Below, in pieces: positions 10,943-22,344 of a stretch of DNA of 64,000 bases. The stretch spans positions 5,766,001 to 5,830,000 of the forward strand of contig JAHWDD010000001.1 of assembly GCA_023897205.1 (NCBI GenBank), written 5' to 3'. The first letter of the stretch is position 1, and each line of letters starts with the position of its first letter. Both the position numbers and the translations under genes were made by a program. The notes below the pieces were generated by a model, which saw nothing but the letters and a program-made list of their open reading frames with translations, did not search any database and was not told where the DNA came from. This stretch comes from Exophiala sp. HKRS030 (Eukaryota > Ascomycota > Eurotiomycetes > Chaetothyriales > Herpotrichiellaceae).

Positions 10943-13198
10943 TTAAGCTCGTCGATACAAGCCCTGGACGTGCATTGATTGAGTACCCCACAGGATATCC
11001 CCGAGAAGCGAGAACGGGCTGTTGCCATAAGGCGACTTGTCGGACATCGTAGGTGAGGCTAATGAGGTCGGTTCCGACTTCTCTGCCCTCCCAGGCCCGA
11101 GGAACGACCACGGACTATTATCAAGCTCCATGGCGTCAGGGCCTTGCAAAAAGATACGAAGAGCCATGATGGCTCTTGCCATGGGGGCTGGCACTTCGGT
11201 CGGATCAGTGTCTGAATTAAGGTTCGTCATGACCGTCAAGAGATCTTGAAGAAGAGCGTGGACATGGTTGCTCTTGGTGTGCTCTCTGATGATGCCTAAT
11301 AGGAGGGCGGAGCTGAGGGCTCTTTGCATGGCGATCCATGAAGTTCTGGTAGTCGACGACACCCTTTGCAGACCGAGATACGCGTTAACAGTCCCAGCTA
11401 AGCCGTTGATGCATGCTTCTCGTAGATGGCTTAGTCCTGGATCCCTGTGAAGCCGAAGTGCCGCTCGATGCAGGTCGAACATCACGTACGATAAATGAAG
11501 TGAAAGGTTCCAATGCTCGAGCTGGTCCCTCATGGACCGGCATGCAGAGACGTTCGTCAAATGAGGTGCGGCATCGGTCACAATTGCGTTTAGCCTATCA
11601 CGATGCTTTAGGATGAGGGGGACCTCCTGGGTCGGGTCGCCAGCAACTGATCGTTCTCGTACAATGTCAAGGATTGCTGTGCATAACCTCTTCATGCATT
11701 CGAGGTAGGACATGTTCCCCGAGTTCTGGTTCGCGGCGCTGTGTTGGCGCCGGGAAGCGATGGTGAAGGTCGCGGGGGATCGGTCGAAAAGGATGGAGAG
11801 CAGGCTATCCTGCCATACGATGCGCCACCTAGGTTTGTTAGCAAACAGCAATAGTGTCCTGAGGAATATTGAAGTCAACGTACCAGATCTCTTCTCGAAG
11901 GCGTCCGTGCTCTGGCAACGTCGAGAGCTCTGCTGCTTCGTGCAGACCAATTGTCTGAGCCAATCTAACAGTAAGGCCTGGAATCGGTCAACGTCAAGGA
12001 CAACAAGATAACACTCGGCTATTACCGAGCAGTGACCAAGCAACGCCAGCGTTCATGTTGTTCGCAATGACATTCCCAATCACGAGAAGGGACTGGATGT
12101 CCACCGGAGTCGGTCTCGACAGATGATTACAGATGCGTAGACACTCATAGGCACAGCAGACTAAAACTCAGGGAATTAGCAAATCACATGTGGGCGAGAC
12201 CAAGGAGAAGCGTGATGACTACCATAGACCTGTGCAGTTAATTGCCGTTCTTTTCGTGGCAAGGACGAGCATTGGCAGCCCGACGCCAGACATGCAAACA
12301 GAAGGCTTATCCAATGGACGGTACGGCCATATATTTCCGAAGACTCGTCCACGTAGGCACCGAGCTGAGATCGAGAGTTTGAGCGAGAGAGGAGAAAGGT
12401 GGTCAGCTCGGATTCGAATTGATCAATGTCGACGACAGCCGGGTACAAGACATGGGCATTGTCACGATAGTGTCGCAGATACTGGAAGCAATCAGCGTCG
12501 GAGGGTATCAATTTACACACCTCCCGGACCCGGGAGGCCGTATCGGTCAAGCCCCAGAGGTCGGTGAAAGGGTAGGTGGCAGATTCATTGTCGAGGCCGA
12601 AGAGAGGCAAGACGGTATTTCCCACCACAGTCTGCAAGGCTTCCTCGTCATTGCCACCACCAAGGGCCACGGCCATGGCTGGGACCGAGTTGCGACCCAA
12701 ATGAACCGAGCCATCAGCAACGAGCCCGCTCCGCGAGGGGATTCCTGGTGTAGCAGAAGCAACAGTATTTACTCCTTTTTCGCTCAGAGTAGGCAAACTA
12801 GCCTGTCTGACAGAGGGGACCGCCCTATCCGAGAATTGCACGTGGCCGGCTATCTCGTTCTTGATATCACGGAGAGAAGCTTCCATGGACTGAAGTTTCG
12901 ACCATAGCTGGTTCCAGTCCAGCGTTCGCCCAGGCGTGTCATTGATAACCGAGGCGGCCTTTGTGGTCGAAGGAGTGTCGGCGACTGCTTTCGGCACCTG
13001 CTGGTAGGAGCAAAGGTTTACATGATCGCGATCAATGCATCGTTGGCAGGGTGTCTCGTAATTACACTTGACTTTGCGCTGTCGACATGGGTAGCAGGCC
13101 CTACGCTCGCGAGCTTTCCGTTTGCGCCGGAGGATCTGGTTGATTTCGGTGGGCGAAACACGATCCTCGTCCCCTTCGGACTGATTTGCATTGTCCAT
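10943..13198 (-). CDS. Zn2Cys6 transcription factor with fungal-specific domain
   Basis: Four exons, 13198-12223, 12160-12026, 11977-11884 and 11828-10943, sum to 2091 bp and 696 aa with all phases matching. Residues 34-63 hold the zinc cluster (ACYPCRQRKVKC, then TPCQRC and NLC). A short linker and coiled segment follow. The middle homology region lies at about 230-560. Splicing creates its conserved signatures: VCCAYECLRICNHLSRPT, NNMNAGVAWSLLGLTVRLAQ and the EIWWRIVWQDSLLS motif. The C-terminus (SPYGNSPFSLLGDILWG) also fits the family. It is a probable DNA-binding regulator of nearby accessory genes such as the cupin and amidase; that link is inference from position only. Confidence 0.9.
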
Positions 13199-13552
13199 CG
13201 TGCGTCATCCGATGAAAGAAGTGGACTGATAATGTGAGCTGCGCAGACCACATTCAGTTGACTTTCACACACGCGATGTGTAACTTAGAGGTCAGGCTGC
13301 AACCTTGGCGCAGGCGACGCCCCATTCATCGGAGATATCGCGTATCTCGGGGTAATCTCGCATATATCTTGGTCCCTAACACCCTTACCTAGACCCTACC
13401 TAGAGGTAACAAAGGCACCTACAGTGATAGGGGATACATAACTAAAAGAGGCCGCCTAGACGTCTCCCTCATTACATTCACCATCTACTCGTGCATCATG
13501 TGCTCGTAGTAGCTACAATCTGTGAAAGATAATCCTTCATCAAACATCGCCC
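13199..13552. other. Spacer upstream of the Zn2Cys6 gene
   Basis: About 350 bp between the regulator start and the end of the cupin gene, both on the minus strand. It probably holds the regulator promoter. No motif stands out. Confidence 0.4.
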
Positions 13553-14212
13553 TCATTCAATCCCAGCAGCTTGCTTCAACTGCTGCTCCGACGCATACTT
13601 CGCCACCAACTCTTGCTTTGTAGCCTCGATCGCTTTGCCTTTGACATCTTGAAGCTCATCCATGTCGGACTTTGCCTTCCCGACAAACACAACTGTATTG
13701 GTCAATTCACTCATCACTGCGTAAAACATCACACCCGTCTCTGAATCAGGGCTACTCAGGTTAGTGTAGACATGATCTTCCTGCATTCCACGCATGATGA
13801 GTATCGTTTTCTCGAAGCCGATGGAGCCAGGCTGAAAGACAACGTTGACGTGTGTGAATTCGTCCGGGACGATGAAGGAATGAAGCGTATTCAAAGGCAC
13901 TGTGACTGGTTTTCCGACTTCCAGGGGGATTGGCTTGAGATTCGCTTCGTCCATGTCTGGGGAGAGGAAAACAGTCATGCCGCCTTTGATCAGAGTAAAC
14001 GTCTCGGTGAAGTCGGTGTGGTAATGAGGTGGTGCCGCTGCTCCTGGAGCCAAGTCGGAAACGACGACAGTACGTTGACCGTTGTTCGTCAAGGACGATT
14101 CAACAATGGTAGGGACCTTGTCGGCCGACATGTCGACAATTGGTACTCTGTAGGATGATTGAATGGGAATCGTTGGGTCAAAGTCGAACGTTGAGATATT
14201 GGAAGCTGACAA
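13553..14212 (-). CDS. Cupin-domain protein
   Basis: Open frame of about 219 codons. A cupin fold is shown by the metal motif HYHTDFTETFTLIKGG (His, His and Glu ligands) and the second His motif in LNTLHSFIVPDEFTHVNV. The N-terminal residues SASNISTFDFDPTIP look genuine but the frame upstream opens with TTG and a stop lies just before it, so the true start must be in an upstream exon that I could not place; the first in-frame ATG is at 14131. The family includes dioxygenases, isomerases and binding proteins, so the substrate cannot be inferred. It sits between a regulator and a secreted amidase on the same strand. Confidence 0.7.
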   Translation of the reverse strand: MSASNISTFDFDPTIPIQSSYRVPIVDMSADKVPTIVESSLTNNGQRTVVVSDLAPGAAAPPHYHTDFTETFTLIKGGMTVFLSPDMDEANLKPIPLEVGKPVTVPLNTLHSFIVPDEFTHVNVVFQPGSIGFEKTILIMRGMQEDHVYTNLSSPDSETGVMFYAVMSELTNTVVFVGKAKSDMDELQDVKGKAIEATKQELVAKYASEQQLKQAAGIE

Positions 14213-14862
14213 CTATGCAACATAGAAGACTTTTATGGCCAAAGATTTGCGAAGAATTCAGCTCCCCGTCATACGAAAATCCTTTATGGGACTCTCAAGC
14301 ATCAGGTACCTCGTCATCGCCATCGGAGGAAGCAGTTTGTATCCCTGCCGACCTTAGTGCGTAAGCCGAGAGGGGAATGTGAGGAAGAGGGCCAGTCTCA
14401 AGGGTACATTCGACTCACGACATTGTAGTTTGCGAAACAACGAAGATACATCGTCCACGTAGGTTGTATTGAGTGCGCTGGAAATCGGTCAGCCATGCAC
14501 GCTTCATCGTCACTAGCTCGGTCGGGTGGTCAATGCAGACACAGTGGCTTTGCCAAAGGGGAAAGGTGAAGTCTCGTCGCGAGCTATATCACTATTTAGT
14601 GCTGAGAAATAATATCATGGAGAGACGCCAGAAGCTAATGTTTGCAAAGTTTTATCACGAGTGGTCAACTAGAAACAGTCAGGTCTAGGCAGGTCAGCGC
14701 GAAATCAGCTGTAGCTTGTTGACTTTGTAACCAAAAAGTCGTCGGCAAAACTCCGCAACCCCATCTCCAGGCAATGACCCACGTAGCCGCAGTGCTTAAC
14801 ACTTCGTGGCAGCACGTTTGCTGTGTATGCCCAATGGCCGGGGAGACAGTCGATTGAATCAA
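14213..14862. other. Spacer with possible 5' exon of the cupin gene
   Basis: About 650 bp between the cupin and amidase genes. A candidate short first exon of the cupin (an ATG followed by GTGAGT) is visible near 14420 but its phase does not close, so it is not called. Confidence 0.35.
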
Positions 14863-17008
14863 TCAAAACGCTGTTCGTCCCGTCTTGACTGTTTTGAGAA
14901 TTCCCGCATCGGCCATTTTCTCAATCATATTCAACAAGACGAAATCACAGCCACGTTTCACCACCATGTTGATCGTGACTGGTACCATCTCTTCGTGGAA
15001 CGTCACGTTGCTGAAGTACGGCACTTGTCCAATAGGTATGGTATAGTCTGCGCATCCATATATGGGGCAGATATTTGCTCCTGTGATCTTGGCGGTTGGC
15101 GGTGTGACGGCCAAATACGAGGCAGCAGGAGACTCATTAAGGCTTTCCTCGCGGAACGAGGGAAGCCCTCCTGTACCGATGTCGTATAACATAACCGACT
15201 CCGAGCAAGATTCCCCGGTACTGAACTGCAGGTTCTGTTCGTACCATTCAACTGCGAGATTCTTTTCCTGCAATGCCTTTTGATAGGCCTCGGCTGTAGT
15301 TTGACTCTCGTTATACCTACGCCACCCTGGACGTCGAGCAGGGTCGATGGGAGGGAACCGGCCATCATAGAGCTTAGCCCATGTTGTGATGAGTGGTTTT
15401 GCCACTTCCTCCCATTGAGTGTACGAGTCGATTATTCCAATAGGGCCAGAACTCAGGTAGGTTAGATTTGCGACTTGGGGGTCCGATGCATTCTGGACGG
15501 TGGCCGTGAAATTGAACTTTTCTACAGTCATCCCAAACAAGGTGGACATGTTTGCAATGAACTCTTGTAGAACCACTTCTGCAGCCGAGTTGTTCAAAGG
15601 TAAATATTCCACGGGATATAGAATTCGTTTCGGGAATGCATTGGTATCGGGCAACGAAAGCGGGGACAACCCAGTCAAGGCTGGAGACTGGAAGTATGAT
15701 GGGGTGTACCTATGATAGTTAGACACTCAAACTGATATGATCGTATCGCCAGCCTACCATGCCTTCGAGAATTTGACCCATTTGTATGGAGATCTCGAAA
15801 AAACCCCTGTCGTGTCAGTGGCGCCGCCTAATGGCATCACTCGCTCGAGGTTCATTAGCCCCTGGCTAGGGCGTTGGCTGTAGTCCAGTAAATACTTGTA
15901 CACTTTGGCTAACCGAACAAACTTACCCATAGACGCCGGCAACTGCAGCAGGCCTTCGCATGGAGGAACCTGTGTCCGACCCGATTGCGTAGTCGAGCCA
16001 GTCATAGGCAGCAATCGAACAACCTCCGCCAGAGGAAGATGCTGAGCACGTCAACCAGCCATCACCTCGGGGATTGAAGGGGTAATGCTCGTCCTGCCAA
16101 TCCCAAGGGTTCGCACCAGAAGCGAACTGGGCAAGTTTGTACTTGCCCACGATAACTCCTCCGAGATCTATGATTCGCTGTATCGATGGAGCAGTCCCAT
16201 CAGCAATCGGAGTTATATGTGCCCATGCTTGGCTGCCACCAGATGTCTGCAAGCCCTTAATGTCAAACAGATCCTTGATAGCGACACGTTCGCCTGCGAG
16301 TGGCCTGTCATCGGTCCAGCTATAGATTCGAGAAGGTACTGGAATCATGGGGTCCCAGAACGCTGGCAGAAACGTTGGTAGCGCAGTGAAGCTCCCGTTG
16401 CCATCGTTAGCCTCGTAAGCCCCAAAGAGGAAATCTCGGTATGAGTCCGCATAGAGAAGGTAGACCATTTCGAAGGCGAGGGACTCTAGAGACATTGTAG
16501 CTACGTAAGGTCCTGGTGGGGGTGTATCCGCCAGAGCCAGGGTAGTGACAGTGCAATTGGCAGTCTCAACATGTTGAAACCCTTCGCTGACAAAGATTTG
16601 GCTCACTGCGTATGACTGCAAGTAGCTGATTGATGTCGGATCTAAGATGGGATCGGCGGCGGTAGACGAGATGAAAACAGATTCCAAGAAGTCCTCGGTG
16701 AAGACATCGTCAGCATCCAGATAGCTCGCGACAATGCTCTGAAGCACTTCATTTGTGACGACCGAAGCATTCGTGTTGATCACCGTAATAGGAAAGTTTG
16801 AGGAAGTAGTGCCAGGTGTAAATGAACCAGAAACAACAGTCTTCGGATTCTGTACGTTCGCGATATACGATAAATTGCCCATTGTAAAAAGAAGATCGCC
16901 ACTTGACAAGGTCTGAATGGGCGCATATGGAGTGCGCTTCGCTGGGGCGCATGACCCAAGAGCGATGCATGATGCCAGCAACGGCAGGAGTTTCTTTGCG
17001 ACAGGCAT
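14863..17008 (-). CDS. Secreted amidase (amidase-signature family)
   Basis: Three exons, 17008-15927, 15877-15758 and 15709-14863 (introns 49 and 48 bp), give 682 aa. A signal peptide is clear ([19 protein letters not shown] followed by CAPAKR). The amidase-signature triad is present: catalytic Lys in [12 protein letters not shown], the cis-Ser in [11 protein letters not shown] and the nucleophile Ser in [12 protein letters not shown]. Splicing restores [20 protein letters not shown], conserved in the family. An extra N-terminal domain of about 200 residues precedes the catalytic part, as in other fungal secreted members. It would hydrolyse amides outside the cell or in the secretory path; the substrate is unknown. 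It is divergent from the ABC transporter and may share its regulation. Confidence 0.9.
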
Positions 17009-18027
17009 GGTGTTGTTGGAAGGAATTTATCGTCACGAGGAGTGAGAAGCCTACCTCTGAAGTCTAGGGCATCACGTATCTTTATCTTCATACCTTGACT
17101 CGACCTTGATTCCGCAGACACACAAAAACATACACAAAATCTCTTCCTCGCGCTTTCGTCCGCTCCAGGTCACAGGCGACGAGATAAGAGCCAGCATCGC
17201 TTAGGCTGGCAACTTGTGTCCTTCCTCTTACGTCGTTAAGCTAGGCAGATAATGAAAGATCGGTTCATGGTACCAGGCACCGCCGTTCTTGGCTGCGCCG
17301 GATATCGGGTGTTGTACGAAATACTGTAGTGGGTGGGGATGGGAAAGTCGGGATGCATATCGAGAGCCTTGCTAGAGTGACTGGTATCATCAAAGCTTTG
17401 GTACTGTGGAGGATGCGCCATCGGTGGGAGATTCGACGTAAAAGGTTCAGGATAGGTCAATCGAAAGGGTTCGTTCGTTCGAGGCTAAACAACTGCTGTC
17501 ACTGTCAATACTTGGAAACGAGAGGTGCCTCAATCTCTGCAGAGTAGCATTGTCATTTCTCTCGTCAATGTGGACAGGGTACAGTACATGCTGGTTGACG
17601 GTGGGACAAATGTGGCGTCTGCCACAATACAGTAAATCAATGTGCGGAGTACGGATACGGTGACGCATAATTGACATTATCCCGAGTCCAATCCACTTTC
17701 GGCCATCTTCGTCTTGGCTGCTGCCGTAGCATTTTTTGTGGTACTTCAGCATTTTCGGTCTCTGTGCTCGTATTACTGAGTTTGTGTTCTCTTGCTTTCT
17801 CTCCTCAAACACAGTCGAAGCGTTCCATAAGACTCTTCGCAGTCAGCACTGGTCCATCAAAGGGAACGGCGTCCCAGACGGACAGATCGAAGACTGCACG
17901 TATGCAAACCTGACAAGTCTCTGCCTGACCGTCACTGGCGGAACGTCTGGGCTGTCGACTCATGCCTGCTTATTGGTAGCGGACTTGTGCGCATGTGGGC
18001 ATCTGGAGTGTTGGTTCTCGCGCCAAT
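17009..18027. promoter_or_regulatory. Divergent promoter between amidase and ABC transporter
   Basis: About 1 kb separates two divergent starts. It contains three direct CGG triplets at 17645, 17652 and 17658 and an everted CCG-N5-CGG at 17298-17308, the kinds of spacing that Zn2Cys6 dimers bind. No coding exon could be supported, although an upstream exon of the ABC gene is not excluded. Confidence 0.4.
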
Positions 18028-21000
18028 ATGAGGCTGCCTTGGCCACGTCCCTTTATCCAGGAGCCTGTTGATACAGTCGACATAGACTCGAAGCGATCGA
18101 GAGTTCCTTGGTGGGCAATATGCCTCTTCTCATTGTCGGCCGTTGGCTTTGCTCTACAACTGCTCGTGGCCATTGAATCATCATGGTCTCGACCGATCAC
18201 CGCTCTCTGGGGTGTCACAGGATTGTGCATCGCCATTCGGCTCCCCAGAACAGGTTCAATACCTCTTCTAACAAGCTATGCTTGTATCGCAGCAGCTGAC
18301 TTGGCTGTCGCTGCGTCCAGCTTTGAATACCAGAGACTCGGGAATGATGCAATATTCACACTCTCGGCCACGGCGCTCGCGTTGATTGCACTGGCCGTTG
18401 TGATTCTCATGCCTTTGCGCGACCCAATTATGGACCGGAGCCAAATCAGCAAGCCCTTCACCGCTCCTACGAGTAATCTTCGCTCACCAGAGGATAACAT
18501 GAGCTTGTTTCAATGGATGACGGTCTCGTGGATGGCACCCTTGATGAAGATTGGCAACAAGCGGCAGCTCCACGACGAAGATGTCTGGGCATTACCTTAC
18601 GAGTTTCAACATCGACATCTCCACGATACTTTCCGTGACCTTCGCGGCACAGTCGTTAGGCGCCTTTTGGTAGCCAACTGGATTGACCTGATGCTTCTCT
18701 TCCTCTTAGCCATCCTAGAACTGGTAACGAACTATTCTGCACCCGTCATCCTCCAGAGCCTGCTGAAAGCCATGGAAGGAGTGCAGGCCAAGAAGCAACC
18801 GGCGGTCACATCAGCACTATTGATATTGGTCGTCAGGTTTGTCGCCGCGCAGAGTGCGGTCTTTAGCCTATGGTTTCAAAGACGATGTTATGAACGTTCT
18901 CGAGGTGAAATGATTACGATGCTTTACGAGAAGACCCTTCACAGAAAAATCCTTGGAGGACTACCACAAGACAAGGAGAAGACTATGGAGCACGCTGCTC
19001 AAGGCGAAACTGACCACTCGTGCAATGATTCCGTAGATGCCGTTCCAGAGACTGAGTCGTTGTTGGACGGTCATACCAAACGCGTGCCGGGGATTATGCA
19101 ACGTGTGCGAAACACCATGTCCAGATTTCTGCCATTTTTAACCTTTGCACGGACATCGAAAGTCGAGAAGAAACCTCCTGCATCGATGGGTAAGATACTC
19201 AATCTTATGCGAAACGATGTTTACGAGGTTGCTCAGCGCTTTTGGGAGTTCCAGAACATCATTAACAAGCCATTGGGACTTGTTCTCTCCATCGTTCTTA
19301 TCTGGCGTATGCTGGGATGGTCATGCATGGTTGGCGTTGGGGTGGTGCTTTTGGCACAGGTCTTCAACTACATCCTGGCTCGGATTCTGATGAGTTGGGA
19401 AAGAGAACGTCGAAAAGCAACAGATGCCAAGTTACAAGAGATATCTCAATATGTTGAGGCTATCAGACATTTGAGATGGTACGGCTGGCATTTTACCTGG
19501 CTCGACGGCGTAATGTCAGCTAGGCAAAAAGAACTCAACCTGAGGATCGTCACTTATCTGTGGAACTCCGCCATCCGGTTTCTCAATTCCCTTACCAGTG
19601 GTTTGGTTCCCGTCGCTACATTTTATGCGTACACGGTTTTCGCCGGCAAACAGCTACGAGTCGACGTCGCATTTCCTGCTCTACAGCTTTTCGCACTCTT
19701 ACAAACGAATATTCGGGAACTTCCCGCGTTGATCACCACTCTGCTGAACGCTTCAGTCGCTGTTGGTCGTATAGAAGATTTTATTGCGGAACCGGATAAA
19801 GTCGAGACAACCGACAGTCGCCATGACTCGAACAGTCTCGAGTTAAAGAATGCCTCATTTTCTTGGCCTGGTCTATCGAGTGTGACATTACACAACATCA
19901 CAGTTTCTTTTCCTCAAGGCCTAAGTGTCGTCTATGGGCCTGTTGCAGCTGGAAAGACAGCTCTTCTTCAAGCCTTGCTTGGGGAGCTTGACCTGCGTGA
20001 AGGCGAGCTTTGCCGCCCCGATGCGCCCATAGGATACTGCTCACAGACACCATGGCTACAAAGCATGAGCATCAGAGAGAACATACTTTTTAACACGCAG
20101 TTTGAGGAAGGACGATACAAGAAAACACTCGAGGTTTGTGCTCTGCTTCCAGATCTCGCGAACTTCAAGCATGGAGACCTCTCAAACATCGGTGAGAACG
20201 GTATTGGACTTTCTGGTGGACAGAAGTCTCGTGTCGCGCTTGCACGAGCCGTCTATAGCCGTGCGGAGATCCTTCTCCTAGACGATCCACTAAGCTCTCT
20301 TGACCAGCAAACAGCTGAATGGATTGTCACAAAATGTCTCTGTGGCACACTGATGGAAGGACGAACAGTAATTCTGGCTACGCACCGCACGGACCTCTGC
20401 CACCATCTGGCCGCTCAGCTGATTGAGATCTCAAATGGCACTGCCATTCTGCATCGAAACGATGAGGATCTGACAGATTCGGCCTCTGCAACGATCGTCG
20501 AAAACACTCATACGACAACCGATGATGATACTGGAAAAGATCTTGAGGATTCAGCTGCTATTCCAGATAAGTTTGTGGAAGACGAACACAGAGCACATGG
20601 AGGTGTTCAGTTTGCCGTGTACTGGCAGTACATCAAAGCCGGCACTCTCAAATGGTGGTTCATCGTCGTCTTGACCGCCGCCTTGTGTCGCCTTGTCTAC
20701 ATCAGTGAGAGCTGGTTCCTGAAAGAGTGGGGTGAAGCATACGATCGGATGAAGGCTCATATCTTCACGTTCCAGAGATTTGACTCTGATGTTCATGTTC
20801 TCGAGAGTCCAATCAGCGGTCTTTTCAGCAGATTTCCTAATCCCTCCTACAACGTGAAGCCCTGGCTCCTAGGATTTCTTGTCATCGTGATCTGTGACAC
20901 GGTGGCATTGATTCTCGCTCAAGTCTCCATACTCGTTGTTACATACATCGCAGCGCGTCGCATGTTCAAAGACATCATGTACCGCATCAGCAATACCACT

Positions 21001-22344
21001 TTTCACTTCTATGATGTGACGCCAGTGGGCAGGCTCATGAATCGCCTTACATCAGACATGGGAACGGTTGACGGCAACATTGCAGATCAATTTATGGTCG
21101 TGATATGGTATAGCATAGCTTGGATTGCTTCCATGATCGTGATCGCAAGTGTAACGCCCCTTTTCCTGGCGTTTGCACTTGCCCTCACGCTAGCTTTTGT
21201 GGTCATATTTCTGCAGTTTCTGCCCACTTCGCAAAGCCTGCGTCGTCTTGAGATGGTCTCACTGACACCTCTGATGTCTAACTTTGGGGCATTGCTCAAC
21301 GGTCTGATGACTGTTCGAGCATTCTGTGCCCAGCCTCAATTCCAAGAACGAAACATCCAGGTCACCGATGCCTTTCAGAAGATGGACCATTTTTATTGGA
21401 GTCTGCAAGCTTGGCTCATGTATCGCTTCGATACCTTGTCGGCCGTGTCAACTTTCATACTGACCTTATTGGCCATATTTTCCAACTTGTCCGCTGGTCT
21501 TACGGCCTTTGTCCTTGTCGCAGCCCAGAAGTTTGTTCAGTCAACACACGCGATATGCAAACAGTACGGACAGCTTCAACTCAACTTCGTCTCTGTGGAG
21601 CGAGTTGTGGAGCTCATGCACATCGAGCAAGAGCCTCCAGGATCTTTGGAACCCCCTGCGGCCTGGCCGACGTACGGCAGCGATATTGTGTTCGAAAATG
21701 TCACCTTGAGGTACCAGCCGCACCTGGAGCCAGCGCTTTCCGATGTTTCCATACGACTTCGAGGCGGAACGACGAATGCCATCACAGGAAGGACTGGTTC
21801 CGGCAAATCCACCCTGGCGTTAGCGCTGCTTGCTACCATCACGCCCGACTCCGGCCGCATCTTGATCGATGGTGTCGATATCTCAAAGGTCAGCAAGCAA
21901 GCCTTGAGAACAAGAGTCACATTTTTGGCACAAGACCCCGTGTTGTTCCCTGGATCGCTACGCCACAACCTAGATCCTCTGGAGGAGCACTCAGACTATG
22001 CGTGTGAGGCTGTAGTCTCCAGGGTCTGCGGAAAGTATGGATGGACATTGGATACGCAGATCGACAATGGCGGTCGAAATCTTAGCCAAGGCCAGAGGCA
22101 GCTTGTTGGACTCGCTCGAGCCATACTGCGACGGAGTGCCATCATAATCATGGACGAGGCAACAGCTAGCATTGACATTGAAACCTCTGCTGAAATCCAA
22201 CGTGTACTGAGGGAAGAGTTACAAGAAAGCACCATCATCACTATTGCTCACCGTGCCGCAGCGGTGGAAAACGCCGACTACTGCGTTACACTAGCTGCTG
22301 GACGTGTTCTGAAACAGGGTAGACCTGAAGAGATTGGATTTTAG
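18028..22344 (+). CDS. ABC transporter, class C (MRP/multidrug type)
   Basis: Intronless frame of 1438 aa from the ATG at 18028; the frame stays open to 17995 but has no earlier ATG. The layout is an N-terminal membrane bundle (TMD0-like, residues 25-140), a first transmembrane domain, NBD1, a linker, a second transmembrane domain and NBD2. NBD1 has a deviant Walker A (GPVAAGKT), signature LSGGQKSRVALARA and Walker B LLLDDPLSSLD, with Asp in place of the catalytic Glu, as is usual for this class. NBD2 is canonical: GRTGSGKST, LSQGQRQLVGLARA and IIIMDEATASID. It should export organic anions or drug conjugates across the plasma or vacuolar membrane. The divergent secreted amidase is its likely regulatory partner. 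Confidence 0.92.
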   Translation: MRLPWPRPFIQEPVDTVDIDSKRSRVPWWAICLFSLSAVGFALQLLVAIESSWSRPITALWGVTGLCIAIRLPRTGSIPLLTSYACIAAADLAVAASSFEYQRLGNDAIFTLSATALALIALAVVILMPLRDPIMDRSQISKPFTAPTSNLRSPEDNMSLFQWMTVSWMAPLMKIGNKRQLHDEDVWALPYEFQHRHLHDTFRDLRGTVVRRLLVANWIDLMLLFLLAILELVTNYSAPVILQSLLKAMEGVQAKKQPAVTSALLILVVRFVAAQSAVFSLWFQRRCYERSRGEMITMLYEKTLHRKILGGLPQDKEKTMEHAAQGETDHSCNDSVDAVPETESLLDGHTKRVPGIMQRVRNTMSRFLPFLTFARTSKVEKKPPASMGKILNLMRNDVYEVAQRFWEFQNIINKPLGLVLSIVLIWRMLGWSCMVGVGVVLLAQVFNYILARILMSWERERRKATDAKLQEISQYVEAIRHLRWYGWHFTWLDGVMSARQKELNLRIVTYLWNSAIRFLNSLTSGLVPVATFYAYTVFAGKQLRVDVAFPALQLFALLQTNIRELPALITTLLNASVAVGRIEDFIAEPDKVETTDSRHDSNSLELKNASFSWPGLSSVTLHNITVSFPQGLSVVYGPVAAGKTALLQALLGELDLREGELCRPDAPIGYCSQTPWLQSMSIRENILFNTQFEEGRYKKTLEVCALLPDLANFKHGDLSNIGENGIGLSGGQKSRVALARAVYSRAEILLLDDPLSSLDQQTAEWIVTKCLCGTLMEGRTVILATHRTDLCHHLAAQLIEISNGTAILHRNDEDLTDSASATIVENTHTTTDDDTGKDLEDSAAIPDKFVEDEHRAHGGVQFAVYWQYIKAGTLKWWFIVVLTAALCRLVYISESWFLKEWGEAYDRMKAHIFTFQRFDSDVHVLESPISGLFSRFPNPSYNVKPWLLGFLVIVICDTVALILAQVSILVVTYIAARRMFKDIMYRISNTTFHFYDVTPVGRLMNRLTSDMGTVDGNIADQFMVVIWYSIAWIASMIVIASVTPLFLAFALALTLAFVVIFLQFLPTSQSLRRLEMVSLTPLMSNFGALLNGLMTVRAFCAQPQFQERNIQVTDAFQKMDHFYWSLQAWLMYRFDTLSAVSTFILTLLAIFSNLSAGLTAFVLVAAQKFVQSTHAICKQYGQLQLNFVSVERVVELMHIEQEPPGSLEPPAAWPTYGSDIVFENVTLRYQPHLEPALSDVSIRLRGGTTNAITGRTGSGKSTLALALLATITPDSGRILIDGVDISKVSKQALRTRVTFLAQDPVLFPGSLRHNLDPLEEHSDYACEAVVSRVCGKYGWTLDTQIDNGGRNLSQGQRQLVGLARAILRRSAIIIMDEATASIDIETSAEIQRVLREELQESTIITIAHRAAAVENADYCVTLAAGRVLKQGRPEEIGF

